Source: Roseobacter sp. (GTDB lineage: Bacteria > Pseudomonadota > Alphaproteobacteria > Rhodobacterales > Rhodobacteraceae). From it: DNA of 18,387 bases. The notes under the pieces are model-generated. The model worked only from the letters and a program-made list of their open reading frames with translations. It had not been told where the DNA came from and searched no databases. The translations under genes were made by a program, and so were the position numbers. The DNA lies in the NCBI GenBank assembly GCA_024636425.1, contig JAGXHB010000116.1:1-18387 (forward strand), given 5' to 3'. This document shows positions 1 through 7,343 of the stretch, piece by piece; within the stretch, counting starts at the first letter, position 1; every line of letters starts with the position of its first letter.

Positions 1-1091
1 CCCTGTGCTGTCGCCTCGAAATAGCTGGAGCTGTCCAGATCAGCCGTCAGGACAGATGCATCATAGTCGCTGAGGCCGAAATCCTTGATAAACCGCAGCT
101 TCTTGGCATCGGGCAGCTCTGGCAGGGTGGCCAGAATGTCATCGACCCACGCCTGTTCGATCACCAGCGGCAGCAGATCGGGGTCGGGGAAATAGCGGTA
201 GTCATGCGCTTCTTCCTTTGAGCGCATCGACCGGGTTTCCATCTTGTCGGGATCGAACAGGCGCGTTTCCTGCACCACTTCGCCCCCGCCTTCGACGATG
301 GCGATCTGGCGCTTGGCCTCAACCTCGATCGCTTGCTGGATAAAGCGCATGGAGTTCATGTTCTTGATCTCGCAGCGTGTGCCGAGATGGCTGAAATCCT
401 GCGTTTCCTGATAGCGCTCATAGGCACCGGGCAGGCAGATCGACACGTTTACATCGGCCCGCATCGCGCCGGACTGCATGTCACCGTTGCAGGTGCCAAG
501 ATAGCGCAGGATCTGGCGCAGCTTGGTCAGGTAGGCCGCAGCCTCTTCAGGGCCGCGGATGTCGGGGCGGCTGACGATTTCCATCAGTGCGACGCCCGTG
601 CGGTTCAGGTCCACGAAGGACATGTTCGGATCCATGTCGTGAATGGATTTACCCGCGTCCTGTTCAAGGTGGATGCGTTCGACCCGGACCAGCCGCGCCG
701 TGCCGTCGCCCATTTCAACCAGCACTTCACCTTCACCCACGATGGGATGGTAAAGCTGGGAAATCTGGTAGCCCTGCGGCAGATCGGGATAGAAGTAGTT
801 CTTGCGGTCGAACGCGCTTTCCAGATTGATCTGCGCCTTGAGGCCAAGCCCCGTGCGCACCGCTTGTTCGACACAGAATTCATTGATCGTGGGCAGCATG
901 CCGGGCATGGCAGCATCGACAAAGGACACGTTGCTGTTGGGCTCGGCACCGAATTTGGTGGAGGCGGCTGAAAAGAGCTTGGCCTGCGATAGCACCTGCG
1001 CGTGCACCTCCATCCCGATCACCAGTTCCCAATCATGGTTGGCCCCTGCAATCGTGCGGACTTTGGGCGTTTCATAGGTCAGGTCAAGCAT
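1..1091 (-). CDS. gatB: Aspartyl/glutamyl-tRNA amidotransferase subunit B (partial, 3' end outside window)
   Basis: GatB is the subunit of the GatCAB complex that recognises and activates misacylated Glu-tRNA(Gln) or Asp-tRNA(Asn). It uses ATP and ammonia channelled from GatA, in the cytoplasm. The first 363 codons are present without a stop, against about 500 residues for the family. Visible GatB signatures are WELVIGMEVHAQV (residues 21-33), FDRKNYFYPDLPQGYQIS (about 94-111), a CNGDMQSGAMRADVNVS stretch, RCEIKNMNSMRFI, and SKEEAHDYRYFPDPDLLP towards the window edge. The start at 1091 (MLDLTYETPK) is preceded by AAGG at suitable spacing and gives the N terminus I expect for this family. It is the first gene after a probable terminator on the same strand, so it is likely transcribed separately from the upstream hypothetical gene. 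A TATATT sequence at 1117-1122 (minus strand) resembles a -10 element, but no clear -35 goes with it. Confidence 0.96.
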   Translation of the reverse strand, partial: MLDLTYETPKVRTIAGANHDWELVIGMEVHAQVLSQAKLFSAASTKFGAEPNSNVSFVDAAMPGMLPTINEFCVEQAVRTGLGLKAQINLESAFDRKNYFYPDLPQGYQISQLYHPIVGEGEVLVEMGDGTARLVRVERIHLEQDAGKSIHDMDPNMSFVDLNRTGVALMEIVSRPDIRGPEEAAAYLTKLRQILRYLGTCNGDMQSGAMRADVNVSICLPGAYERYQETQDFSHLGTRCEIKNMNSMRFIQQAIEVEAKRQIAIVEGGGEVVQETRLFDPDKMETRSMRSKEEAHDYRYFPDPDLLPLVIEQAWVDDILATLPELPDAKKLRFIKDFGLSDYDASVLTADLDSSSYFEATAQ

Positions 1092-1180
1092 CGGGGCACC
1101 TTTGGCGTCTTTTCGGAATATATGTGGTCTTAGGACAGGGGCGGCGGTGCTGCAAGAGGGGCGATGGAACAGGGGGCCCC

Positions 1181-1223
1181 AAACCCAAAGCGCCGGCCCC
1201 ACCGTTGAAGGTGGCACCGGCGC
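1181..1223 (-). terminator. Probable intrinsic terminator after the hypothetical gene
   Basis: A long GC-rich hairpin is visible. GCGCCGG at 1190-1196 pairs with CCGGCGC at 1217-1223, and inside it CCACC at 1199-1203 pairs with GGTGG at 1210-1214 around a six-base loop. Read on the minus strand, the stem is followed by TTTGGGTTT, a modest U-rich tail. It lies about 40 bases past the stop of the 435-residue gene and upstream of gatB, so it probably separates the two transcripts. Read on the plus strand there is no T tract. Confidence 0.6.
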
Positions 1224-1261
1224 AAGGTCAGGCGCGGACGAGGCAGCACGCGCCCGATGGA

Positions 1262-2569
1262 TCAGCCCGCAAAGGCTTGGGGTCCGTCTTCGGTAAAGAC
1301 GATTCGCTGGCCCGCTGCAATTTCCGTCTTGAACAGGCTCGCCATGACGCGCATCGCGTCTTCGCGGCCCGATGCGGCAAACTTGTGCGGCGACCGGATC
1401 CGGAGATTGTTGTCGAACCCGTGGGCGGCATGGGCCCAGATCATCGGGTGCAATTCGGTCAGATGCTCGCGCACGATCCACTCGGTACAGTCGGCAATCT
1501 GCGCGCGCACGTGATCGGCCTGATCATTGCCGCTAAAGCTTTGGCCGATGGTGTTCGCGCAATAGGCGGCCAGCAGGTTGGCAGTGTAGGGGTCAGGCTT
1601 GCGATCCAGAATGTCGTGCAGCCCGTCGATAAAGAACGGCAGGTCAAGATGCGCGCAGGCTTCATCATCGCAGGAAATGGCATCGAACTGCACCCATGTG
1701 TAGCCGCCGGCCCCCCACACATGCTCGGTGCGGGCGGCGGTACGGCGGGCCTCAAGCTCAAGCTGGGCGTAGCTGCCGAACCAGCGCGGCAGCAGGTGAT
1801 TGCCCATGGCACGCATCGGGCGCGGGTTGAGGGGATTCAGATCGATAAGATGTTCGTAGTTGTCGGCCACGCGGTTCTTCTTGCCCGCCGGCCCGCCAAC
1901 CTGCGCGCAATAGGTGGCGGCTACCAACGGACTGTCGGGATATTTCTTCGCGAAAGGTGCAATGATTTCGCCTGCACGCTCGAAATGGCAGGCAAAGGCA
2001 TCCCGGTTGCGTTGTGGCACTTCGATGTCCCAGCCGTTGCCACGCCATGCCCAACCGATATCAATATGCGACTGCGCCACGATCGACGCGATGACATAGT
2101 CGTCGGGATGGTCTTCAAGAATACGCTCAAGATCCTCGATCCCGTCCAAAGCTGCCTTGGGCGTGGTGCTTTCGGCCTCGTTGATGGCATGCTCTGCCGC
2201 GACGATGACATCCGCGCGTGCGCCATAGGCGATCAGTTCCGCGATGGGCATCGCGCCCGGCGTCAGTGTCCGCTCCGTGTCGGCCTTGCGGATCACCTTG
2301 GCCAGATCGGCCCAGTTTTCCTGACGGACCAGTTTCTGACCCAGCTGTTGGTGATCATCGCGCATGCGATCTTCGGCGGTCGGATCAGGACATTCGATGC
2401 TGAGAAGCTCTTGCAGGTTTTCGATGGACAGGCGGCGGGGCAGACGCGTCTGGCGCTTTGCGGCTTCGATCTTTGATTGCAGTTCGGACAAGGTCGGGGG
2501 GGCTGTGCAGGGGCCGTTCGCAGAAAGCGACGCGTCTTTGCGTTTGAAAAACTTCTTGATCTGCAGCAT
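1262..2569 (-). CDS. Conserved-looking hypothetical protein, 435 aa
   Basis: I do not recognise this family. The start at 2569 (MLQIKKFFKRKD) gives 435 residues. An in-frame ATG at 2584 (MTGQT) and one at 2632 exist, but neither has a better ribosome binding site; TGGA lies about 8 bases before the chosen start. There is no signal peptide and no membrane segment. The N terminus is basic, then a helical region (about 30-110) is rich in charged residues, with QENWADLAKVIRKAD in it. The C-terminal two thirds are rich in Trp, Tyr, His and Cys, including AQSHIDIGWAWRGNGWD, YPDSPLVAATYCAQVGG, NYEHLIDLNPLNPRPMRAMG and GGYTWVQFDAISCDDEACAH. The helix-turn pattern and phrases such as FERAGEIIAPFAKKYPDSP suggest TPR-like alpha repeats, which is inference. 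It stands alone on the minus strand, divergent from the transglycosylase gene. Confidence 0.85.
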   Translation of the reverse strand: MLQIKKFFKRKDASLSANGPCTAPPTLSELQSKIEAAKRQTRLPRRLSIENLQELLSIECPDPTAEDRMRDDHQQLGQKLVRQENWADLAKVIRKADTERTLTPGAMPIAELIAYGARADVIVAAEHAINEAESTTPKAALDGIEDLERILEDHPDDYVIASIVAQSHIDIGWAWRGNGWDIEVPQRNRDAFACHFERAGEIIAPFAKKYPDSPLVAATYCAQVGGPAGKKNRVADNYEHLIDLNPLNPRPMRAMGNHLLPRWFGSYAQLELEARRTAARTEHVWGAGGYTWVQFDAISCDDEACAHLDLPFFIDGLHDILDRKPDPYTANLLAAYCANTIGQSFSGNDQADHVRAQIADCTEWIVREHLTELHPMIWAHAAHGFDNNLRIRSPHKFAASGREDAMRVMASLFKTEIAAGQRIVFTEDGPQAFAG

Positions 2570-2783
2570 CGTTTGTCCAGTCATCGTTAAAACTCGTATG
2601 TTGAGGACAAGGATGGCGGTGCAATCTGTCATGATCGTGGCGGCGGCATGGTTGCGATAAGATCATTTTGCAGCCGAAAGATGCGGCACTGGGGCGGAAC
2701 CTTGGCACTATGTCCGTAACAGAAACGATAAGGCTGACGGGATCGGATTGGATGACAGGGTGCCCCACGCAGGAGGGAGACAG

Positions 2784-3554
2784 ATGAAGGGGCTTTTGCT
2801 GGGCTGCGCGCTTGCGGGCATCGCGACCATTGCGGTTTCATCCACTGTCGATGTCACCCGGCCACAGGCACGCCCCGACCGGGTGATGACGCCTGTATCC
2901 GACGCGCCCCCACCGGTGGAGCCGCGCCCGGCCATGCCAGACGGACGCTCTGACCAGCCGCCCCTTGCAACGGCAGCGCCCCTGACCGTCTACACTGTTT
3001 CTCCGCCCGCCCGACCCGCCAATCTGCCGCGTACCCGGTTTCAACACAAACAGAACCATGCGCTATGGACCCGTGTGGCGCTGTCGGCATTGAAAACACA
3101 TGGCAAGCCTTTGGTTGAAATGGTGCCTGCCGACATCGACGACTGGTGCCCCGCCTATGCCACCGCGCCCGACCGGCAGCGGCGCGCGTTCTGGGTCGGC
3201 TTTTTGTCTGCTCTCTCCAAGCATGAAAGCACTTACAAAGCCCAAGCGGTGGGCGGCGGGGGGCAGTGGTACGGTCTTTTGCAGATCCTGCCCGCAACGG
3301 CGCGGAATTATAACTGCAACGTCGGTACCGGCGAGGCGCTGAAAAGCGGGGGGGCCAACCTGAGCTGTGCAGTGCGCATCATGGCGAAAACTGTGCCGCG
3401 GGACGGCGTGATCTATGGTCCGGGAGGGCGCGGTGTCGCCGCCGATTGGGGGCCACTGCGTTCGGGGCCGAAACGTGCGGATATGGCGAACTGGCTCAAG
3501 CGGCAGGCCTATTGCAAACCTTTGGACGCGACCCGGCCCAAGCCACGGCCCTGA
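2784..3554 (+). CDS. Secreted lytic transglycosylase-like (SLT domain) protein, 256 aa
   Basis: This is probably a periplasmic peptidoglycan-cleaving enzyme with a lysozyme-like fold. The start at 2784 (MKGLLLGCALAG) follows a very strong AGGAGGGAG at 2771-2779; an ATG 12 codons upstream lacks this. Residues 1-20 form a short signal peptide or anchor. Residues 25-90 are Pro/Ala-rich and probably a disordered linker. The SLT-like core starts near residue 95. LSALSKHESTY carries the likely catalytic Glu148, followed by QWYGLLQILPATARNYNC (162-178) with the family's GLLQI-type motif. Four cysteines (122, 178, 195, 244) could form disulfides in the periplasm. LLGC at residues 5-8 resembles a lipobox but lies too close to the N terminus. 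It is transcribed alone, divergent from the hypothetical gene and convergent with the membrane-protein gene. The enzyme family is fairly sure; the exact substrate bond is not. Confidence 0.85.
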   Translation: MKGLLLGCALAGIATIAVSSTVDVTRPQARPDRVMTPVSDAPPPVEPRPAMPDGRSDQPPLATAAPLTVYTVSPPARPANLPRTRFQHKQNHALWTRVALSALKTHGKPLVEMVPADIDDWCPAYATAPDRQRRAFWVGFLSALSKHESTYKAQAVGGGGQWYGLLQILPATARNYNCNVGTGEALKSGGANLSCAVRIMAKTVPRDGVIYGPGGRGVAADWGPLRSGPKRADMANWLKRQAYCKPLDATRPKPRP

Positions 3555-3636
3555 GGGATCATATCGACGGGCGGTCTTGGGGCGCAGGGGGCGAATACCT
3601 TAGGTGAGGATACTCAAGAGCCAGAGAAACAGGGGC

Positions 3637-4071
3637 TCACTGCCTGAGACTGAAATGCTGCCGCTCCGTCTTGAGACCGCGTGCACTCAAAGCCGCTTCA
3701 AAGGCGCGGTGGGGCGGCGTCGCCTCGAACGGGATGCGGATCTTGCGCCCGCTGTTCAGGCGCAGTGTGACCCGCACGGAAAAATCCAGTCTGGTATCAA
3801 GCCGGACTTGCGCGATTTCGGCCAAGGCGATTTCAGCAGTGTGGCGGCCGCTGCGCCAGCTCAAGGTCTTGTCATCAAGGGCCAGACCGGCTGGCGGGTT
3901 CCTGACCAGATCCCAAAGCAGCGGCAGTGTCGCGGCACCGACGAGAACCAGCAAAAGCGGGGCGGCGTCGAGAAATAACCACGCCGCCCCCAAAGCCGCC
4001 CAAACCCCGCACAGCACCAGAAAACTCCCAGGACTGCGGTGCCGACGCTGGAAGCAGAAGGGCTCTTGCAT
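3637..4071 (-). CDS. Small membrane protein with PH-like C-terminal domain, 144 aa
   Basis: I do not recognise a named gene. Two adjacent hydrophobic helices lie at about residues 17-33 and 36-53, separated by a short turn, with a basic N terminus (FQRRHR). Residues 60-133 look like a beta-rich domain: LALDDKTLSWRSG, then IALAEIAQVRLDTRLDFSVR and VTLRLNSGRKIRIPFEA. That order of two helices and a strand-rich tail resembles bacterial PH-like membrane proteins of the YdbT/bPH type; this is inference from pattern only. The start at 4071 lies 31 bases past the pepN stop on the same strand, so the two genes are probably co-transcribed. Its 3' end converges with the transglycosylase gene, leaving 82 bp between stop codons. 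Confidence 0.72.
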   Translation of the reverse strand: MQEPFCFQRRHRSPGSFLVLCGVWAALGAAWLFLDAAPLLLVLVGAATLPLLWDLVRNPPAGLALDDKTLSWRSGRHTAEIALAEIAQVRLDTRLDFSVRVTLRLNSGRKIRIPFEATPPHRAFEAALSARGLKTERQHFSLRQ

Positions 4072-4102
4072 CAGCGCAAAAGGCTACCGCACGACAAGGG
4101 CG

Positions 4103-6655
4103 TCACGCCCCCCGGATGCGGGTCAGCATTTCGGTTGTATCACGCGACAGGTCCGGTTGCGCCAGTATCCGGTCAAGTTCGGCCATGATCAGGGCCTGAC
4201 GGCTGTCATCATAACGCTTCCACGTCTGGAAGGCGGAACACATCCGCGCGGTGGTCTGCGGGTTCACTGGGTCCAGTGTGATCAGCCAGTCCGCCAGCAA
4301 CCGGTAGCCCGCACCGGATGCGTGGTGAAAGCCCGCGTGGTGTGCGGCGAAAGCCCCCAGCACTGCGCGGAACCGATTTGGGTTCTTCCAGTTGAAATCG
4401 GCATGTTTGGTCAGTGTCGTGACAACCTCGTGAGCCTCTTCGGGGTCCGCCTCCATGACTTGGAGACCGAACCACTTGTCCATTACCAGCCGGTCGTCTT
4501 TCCATTGCGTCTGGAACGCCTGAAGCGCTGTGCTGCCTTTGCCGGCGCGGATGAGGTTGGCGAGGGCAGCAAGCTGCTGGGTCATGTTGTCTGCGGTGTC
4601 ATACTGCTTTTGCGCGGCGGCGGCATCGTCGATGCGCGTAAGCAAGGACAGCGCCGCGTTGCTGAGCGCGCGTTTGCCGGATTGTAGGGCGTTCGGCGCG
4701 TAATCCTCGCGAACGCTATGGCGGCGGTAAAGCGTTGGCAGCAGGTTGGCGTAGGATTTCGCCATTGCCGCACGGGTCGCTTCGACCGCGGCATAGATGA
4801 TGTCGGGATCGGGGGTGTGGCCCTCTTCGGCCAGCGCGCGCGCCAGCTCCGATTGCGAGGGCAGGCTCAGCATCAAGGCGCGGTACGCGGGGTCAAGATG
4901 TTCGTCGCTGATCACCGCGCGGATCCCCTTGAGCCAGTCCTTGGCAGGTGATTTGCCGCCAAGGATCATTGCCATCAGCGAGCGACGCGCAAGAATGCGG
5001 CCCTGTTCCCACCGGTTGAAAGGATCGGTGTCATGGGCCAGCAGATGGGCGCGGTCGGCATCGCTCAGATCCTGGGTCAGAACAACGGGAGCAGAAAAGC
5101 CGCGCAAGACCGACGCGATGGGCCGCGTGCCAAGGTTGTCGAAGACAAAGCTTTGCTCGGCCTCGGTCATCTCGAGCACGACGGTCGGTTCGACCTCGTC
5201 GCCATCCTGATCGATCAGACCCACGGCTATGGGCAGCAGGTATGGCTGCGGATCGGGCGTTGCGGTGCTGGGGGGCGTGTGCTGCTTGAAGTGCAGCGTC
5301 AGCTTTCCGTGGTCCCAATCTTCGGTCATCGACAGATGGGGGGTGCCGGCCTGCGCATACCAGCGTTTGAACTGCGCAAGATCGCGGCCGGTCGTATCCT
5401 CGAACACGCGCAGCCAGTCCTCGATCGTGCAGGCCTGCCCGTCATGCCGCTGAAAATAGAGGTCCAGCGCGTCGGCATAGGCGGCATCGCCCACCAGCAG
5501 CTTCAGCATGCCGATCACCTCGGCCCCTTTTTCGTAGACGGTGGCGGTATAGAAGTTGTTGATTTCCTGAAAGCTTTCGGGGCGCACCGGGTGGGCCAGC
5601 GGTCCCTGATCTTCGGGGAACTGGCGCGCGCGCAGCTCGATCACATCGCCGATGCGCTTGACGGGGGCAGAGCGCATGTCGGAGGTGAACTGGCTGTCGC
5701 GGAAAACCGTCAGCCCTTCCTTGAGGCAAAGCTGGAACCAATCGCGGCAGGTGATCCGGTTGCCGGTCCAGTTGTGGAAATACTCATGCGCGATAATCGC
5801 CTCGATCCGCTCAAAGTTCATGTCGGTAGAGGTTTCGGGGCTGGCCAGCACGGCGGAGGAGTTGAAGACGTTCAGCCCCTTGTTCTCCATCGCGCCCATG
5901 TTGAAGTCATCCACCGCCACGATGTTGAACAGATCGAGATCGTATTCGCGGCCATAGACCTCTTCGTCCCACTTCATGCTGTCCTTGAGTGCTTGCATGC
6001 CAAAGGCGCATTTGCCTTCGTCACCGGGACGGACATAGAGGTTCAGCGCGACATCACGGCCCGATTTGGTGGTGAATTGGTCGGAATGGGCCACCAGTTC
6101 GCCCGCGACGAGCGCGAACAGATAGGCGGGTTTGGGCCAGGGATCATGCCATTCGGCATGGTGTTCGCCCGTGGTAACCGGGTTGCCGTTGGACAGCAAA
6201 ACAGGATGCGGCCCGTTTATGCGCACCGTGAAAACCGCCATGACATCGGGGCGGTCGGGGTAATAGGTGATCTTGCGAAAGCCTTCGGCCTCGCATTGGG
6301 TGCAATACATGCCGTTCGACATATAGAGCCCCTCGAGCGCTGTGTTGCCCATCGGGTCAATCTCGACCTCGGCCTCCCAGATGAAGGGGGCATCGGGGAC
6401 AGAACAGGTAAGCCCCCGGTCGGTCAGGTCAGGTGTCACCGGTGCCCCGTCGATCGCTGCGCTGACCAGCGTAAGGTTCTCGCCGTGCAGAAAGAAAGTG
6501 CTGTCGGTAGCATCAGGGTTGGGGCGAAACGCGATGCGGCTTTTGACGCGGGTCTTGTGTGGATCAAGATCGAATTGCAGGGACACACTGTCGATGATGA
6601 AACCAAAAGCTGTGTAATCGGCCAGATAAATCGTTTGAGGGGCAGCGTCGCGCAT
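4103..6655 (-). CDS. pepN: Aminopeptidase N (M1 family zinc metallopeptidase), 850 aa
   Basis: PepN is a cytoplasmic M1 aminopeptidase that removes N-terminal residues from peptides in late protein turnover. The exopeptidase motif GAMEN is at 254-258, the zinc site HEYFH at 290-294, and the third zinc ligand Glu313 lies in LKEGLTVFRD. Length (850) and motif spacing match E. coli PepN (870 residues). YMSNGMYCTQCEAEGFRKITYYPDRPD (about 111-137, in two stretches) is also typical. The start at 6655 has AAAGGAA about six bases upstream. The C-terminal half (from about 540) reads as the helical domain of the long PepN subtype. It heads a minus-strand pair with the PH-like membrane protein and is divergent from a small membrane-protein gene about 100 bp away. 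Confidence 0.97.
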   Translation of the reverse strand: MRDAAPQTIYLADYTAFGFIIDSVSLQFDLDPHKTRVKSRIAFRPNPDATDSTFFLHGENLTLVSAAIDGAPVTPDLTDRGLTCSVPDAPFIWEAEVEIDPMGNTALEGLYMSNGMYCTQCEAEGFRKITYYPDRPDVMAVFTVRINGPHPVLLSNGNPVTTGEHHAEWHDPWPKPAYLFALVAGELVAHSDQFTTKSGRDVALNLYVRPGDEGKCAFGMQALKDSMKWDEEVYGREYDLDLFNIVAVDDFNMGAMENKGLNVFNSSAVLASPETSTDMNFERIEAIIAHEYFHNWTGNRITCRDWFQLCLKEGLTVFRDSQFTSDMRSAPVKRIGDVIELRARQFPEDQGPLAHPVRPESFQEINNFYTATVYEKGAEVIGMLKLLVGDAAYADALDLYFQRHDGQACTIEDWLRVFEDTTGRDLAQFKRWYAQAGTPHLSMTEDWDHGKLTLHFKQHTPPSTATPDPQPYLLPIAVGLIDQDGDEVEPTVVLEMTEAEQSFVFDNLGTRPIASVLRGFSAPVVLTQDLSDADRAHLLAHDTDPFNRWEQGRILARRSLMAMILGGKSPAKDWLKGIRAVISDEHLDPAYRALMLSLPSQSELARALAEEGHTPDPDIIYAAVEATRAAMAKSYANLLPTLYRRHSVREDYAPNALQSGKRALSNAALSLLTRIDDAAAAQKQYDTADNMTQQLAALANLIRAGKGSTALQAFQTQWKDDRLVMDKWFGLQVMEADPEEAHEVVTTLTKHADFNWKNPNRFRAVLGAFAAHHAGFHHASGAGYRLLADWLITLDPVNPQTTARMCSAFQTWKRYDDSRQALIMAELDRILAQPDLSRDTTEMLTRIRGA

Positions 6656-6758
6656 GTTTTTTCCTTTGGTTTCGGAACCGTGTGTCCCTCGGTGAAGTTA
6701 ATCCTCCAAGCAGCCTCTCACAAGGCATGTCGACCATTGAACCGACAAGGAGCATCCC

Positions 6759-6998
6759 ATGTCCGCACCCGACACAAATACCGAAAAGCAAGAAGAACGC
6801 CACAAACCGGCTTTGCTGGGGATCAAAGGGGCCATGATTTTCGGCGCTCTGATGATGGTTCTGCTGGCGTTTTTCGTCCTTGGAAATGCGCGCGATGACG
6901 ACGCAGCTGACGTGGTGAACACCGACCCAAGCGCTGCCGAGACATCCACAGTAGCACCTGTTGACCCCGTTGAGCCGGGTACCAACGAGAGCAACTGA
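6759..6998 (+). CDS. Small single-pass membrane protein, 79 aa, unknown function
   Basis: The start at 6759 follows AAGGAG at good spacing. The protein has a hydrophilic N terminus of about 20 residues rich in Glu, Lys and His, one hydrophobic helix at about 24-42 (MIFGALMMVLLAFFVLG), and an acidic, Ala/Thr/Pro-rich tail (DDDAADVVNTDPSAAETS) that reads as disordered. The charge pattern (Lys before the helix, Asp after it) predicts an inner-membrane anchor with the tail in the periplasm. It is divergent from pepN and is followed at once by a textbook terminator, so it is a single-gene transcript. I do not recognise the family. Confidence 0.75.
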   Translation: MSAPDTNTEKQEERHKPALLGIKGAMIFGALMMVLLAFFVLGNARDDDAADVVNTDPSAAETSTVAPVDPVEPGTNESN

Positions 6999-7023
6999 TT
7001 AGACTGTAATTATGACGCGCGGT

Positions 7024-7055
7024 AAGGCAGGTTCTGGAAACAGCACCTGCCTTTT
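7024..7055 (+). terminator. Intrinsic terminator with GAAA tetraloop
   Basis: AAGGCAGGT at 7024-7032 pairs with ACCTGCCTT at 7045-7053. After one mismatch, CTG (7034-7036) pairs with CAG (7041-7043) around a GAAA loop of the GNRA class. The stem runs into TTTT (7052-7055) and then GCCTT. It ends the transcript of the small membrane protein 26 bases past its stop. It lies just before the DUF2256 gene, whose expression therefore needs read-through or its own promoter. Confidence 0.88.
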
Positions 7056-7073
7056 GCCTTATGGACCCTGCCG

Positions 7074-7223
7074 ATGCCAAAGATGCGCAAGAAATCCGAG
7101 TTGCCGACAAAGATATGCGCGGCATGCGCCCGACCTTTCACGTGGCGCAAGAAATGGGCCAAGGATTGGGAGGCAGTGCGCTATTGCTCAGACCGTTGCC
7201 GCGCCGAGGGGCGCAAAGCGTGA
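7074..7223 (+). CDS. DUF2256 family zinc-ribbon protein, 49 aa
   Basis: This very short gene encodes MPKMRKKSELPTKICAACAR followed by PFTWRKKWAKDWEAVRYCSD and RCRAEGRKA. It matches the DUF2256 family I recall: a basic N terminus, then a C-x2-C (Cys15, Cys18), the PFTWRKKW core, and C-x3-C (Cys38, Cys42). The four cysteines would bind one zinc. Function is unknown for the family. No strong Shine-Dalgarno is visible (GGACC about 9 bases before the ATG), and a second ATG at 7083 would also keep the domain. A longer frame at 7012-7254 overlaps it but reads as noise. It lies between a terminator and the malate synthase gene. Confidence 0.85.
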   Translation: MPKMRKKSELPTKICAACARPFTWRKKWAKDWEAVRYCSDRCRAEGRKA

Positions 7224-7246
7224 TGATACGATAATTTTGTGCCATT

Positions 7247-7269
7247 ATTGGTAAAATTAACTTACCAAT
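7247..7269. promoter_or_regulatory. Inverted repeat upstream of malate synthase gene
   Basis: ATTGGTAA at 7247-7254 and TTACCAAT at 7262-7269 form a perfect 8+8 inverted repeat with a seven-base AT-rich spacer, followed by TTTTT. It lies 75 bases before the glcB start and 24 bases past the DUF2256 stop. It could be an operator for a dimeric regulator of glyoxylate metabolism, or a weak AT-rich terminator for the DUF2256 transcript. TTGGT and ACCAA half sites occur in operators of several GntR-type regulators, but the spacing here is longer than their usual one, so I do not name a regulator. Confidence 0.5.
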
Positions 7270-7343
7270 TTTTCTTGCCCGCTGCAGTTTTTCCTTTTAA
7301 GCCTCTGACCAAACCTCGTGAATGATATGCAAAGGAGCCGTAG

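Noticed and set aside
333..971. 212-codon plus-strand frame inside gatB
   Set aside because: gatB on the minus strand is unambiguous here; this is its shadow.
1124..2476. 450-codon plus-strand frame opposite the 435-residue hypothetical gene
   Set aside because: The minus-strand frame has more natural composition, a terminator after its stop, and a divergent arrangement with the next gene. The plus frame starts inside the gatB upstream region without a ribosome binding site. As neither product is recognised, some doubt remains.
2784..2830. Lipoprotein signal (LLGC) at the transglycosylase N terminus
   Set aside because: The cysteine is residue 8, leaving too short a hydrophobic stretch for a lipoprotein signal peptide.
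5033..6898. 621-codon plus-strand frame opposite pepN
   Set aside because: It is antisense to a complete pepN with all catalytic motifs. Long antisense frames are common opposite GC-rich genes, and its translation shows no family features.
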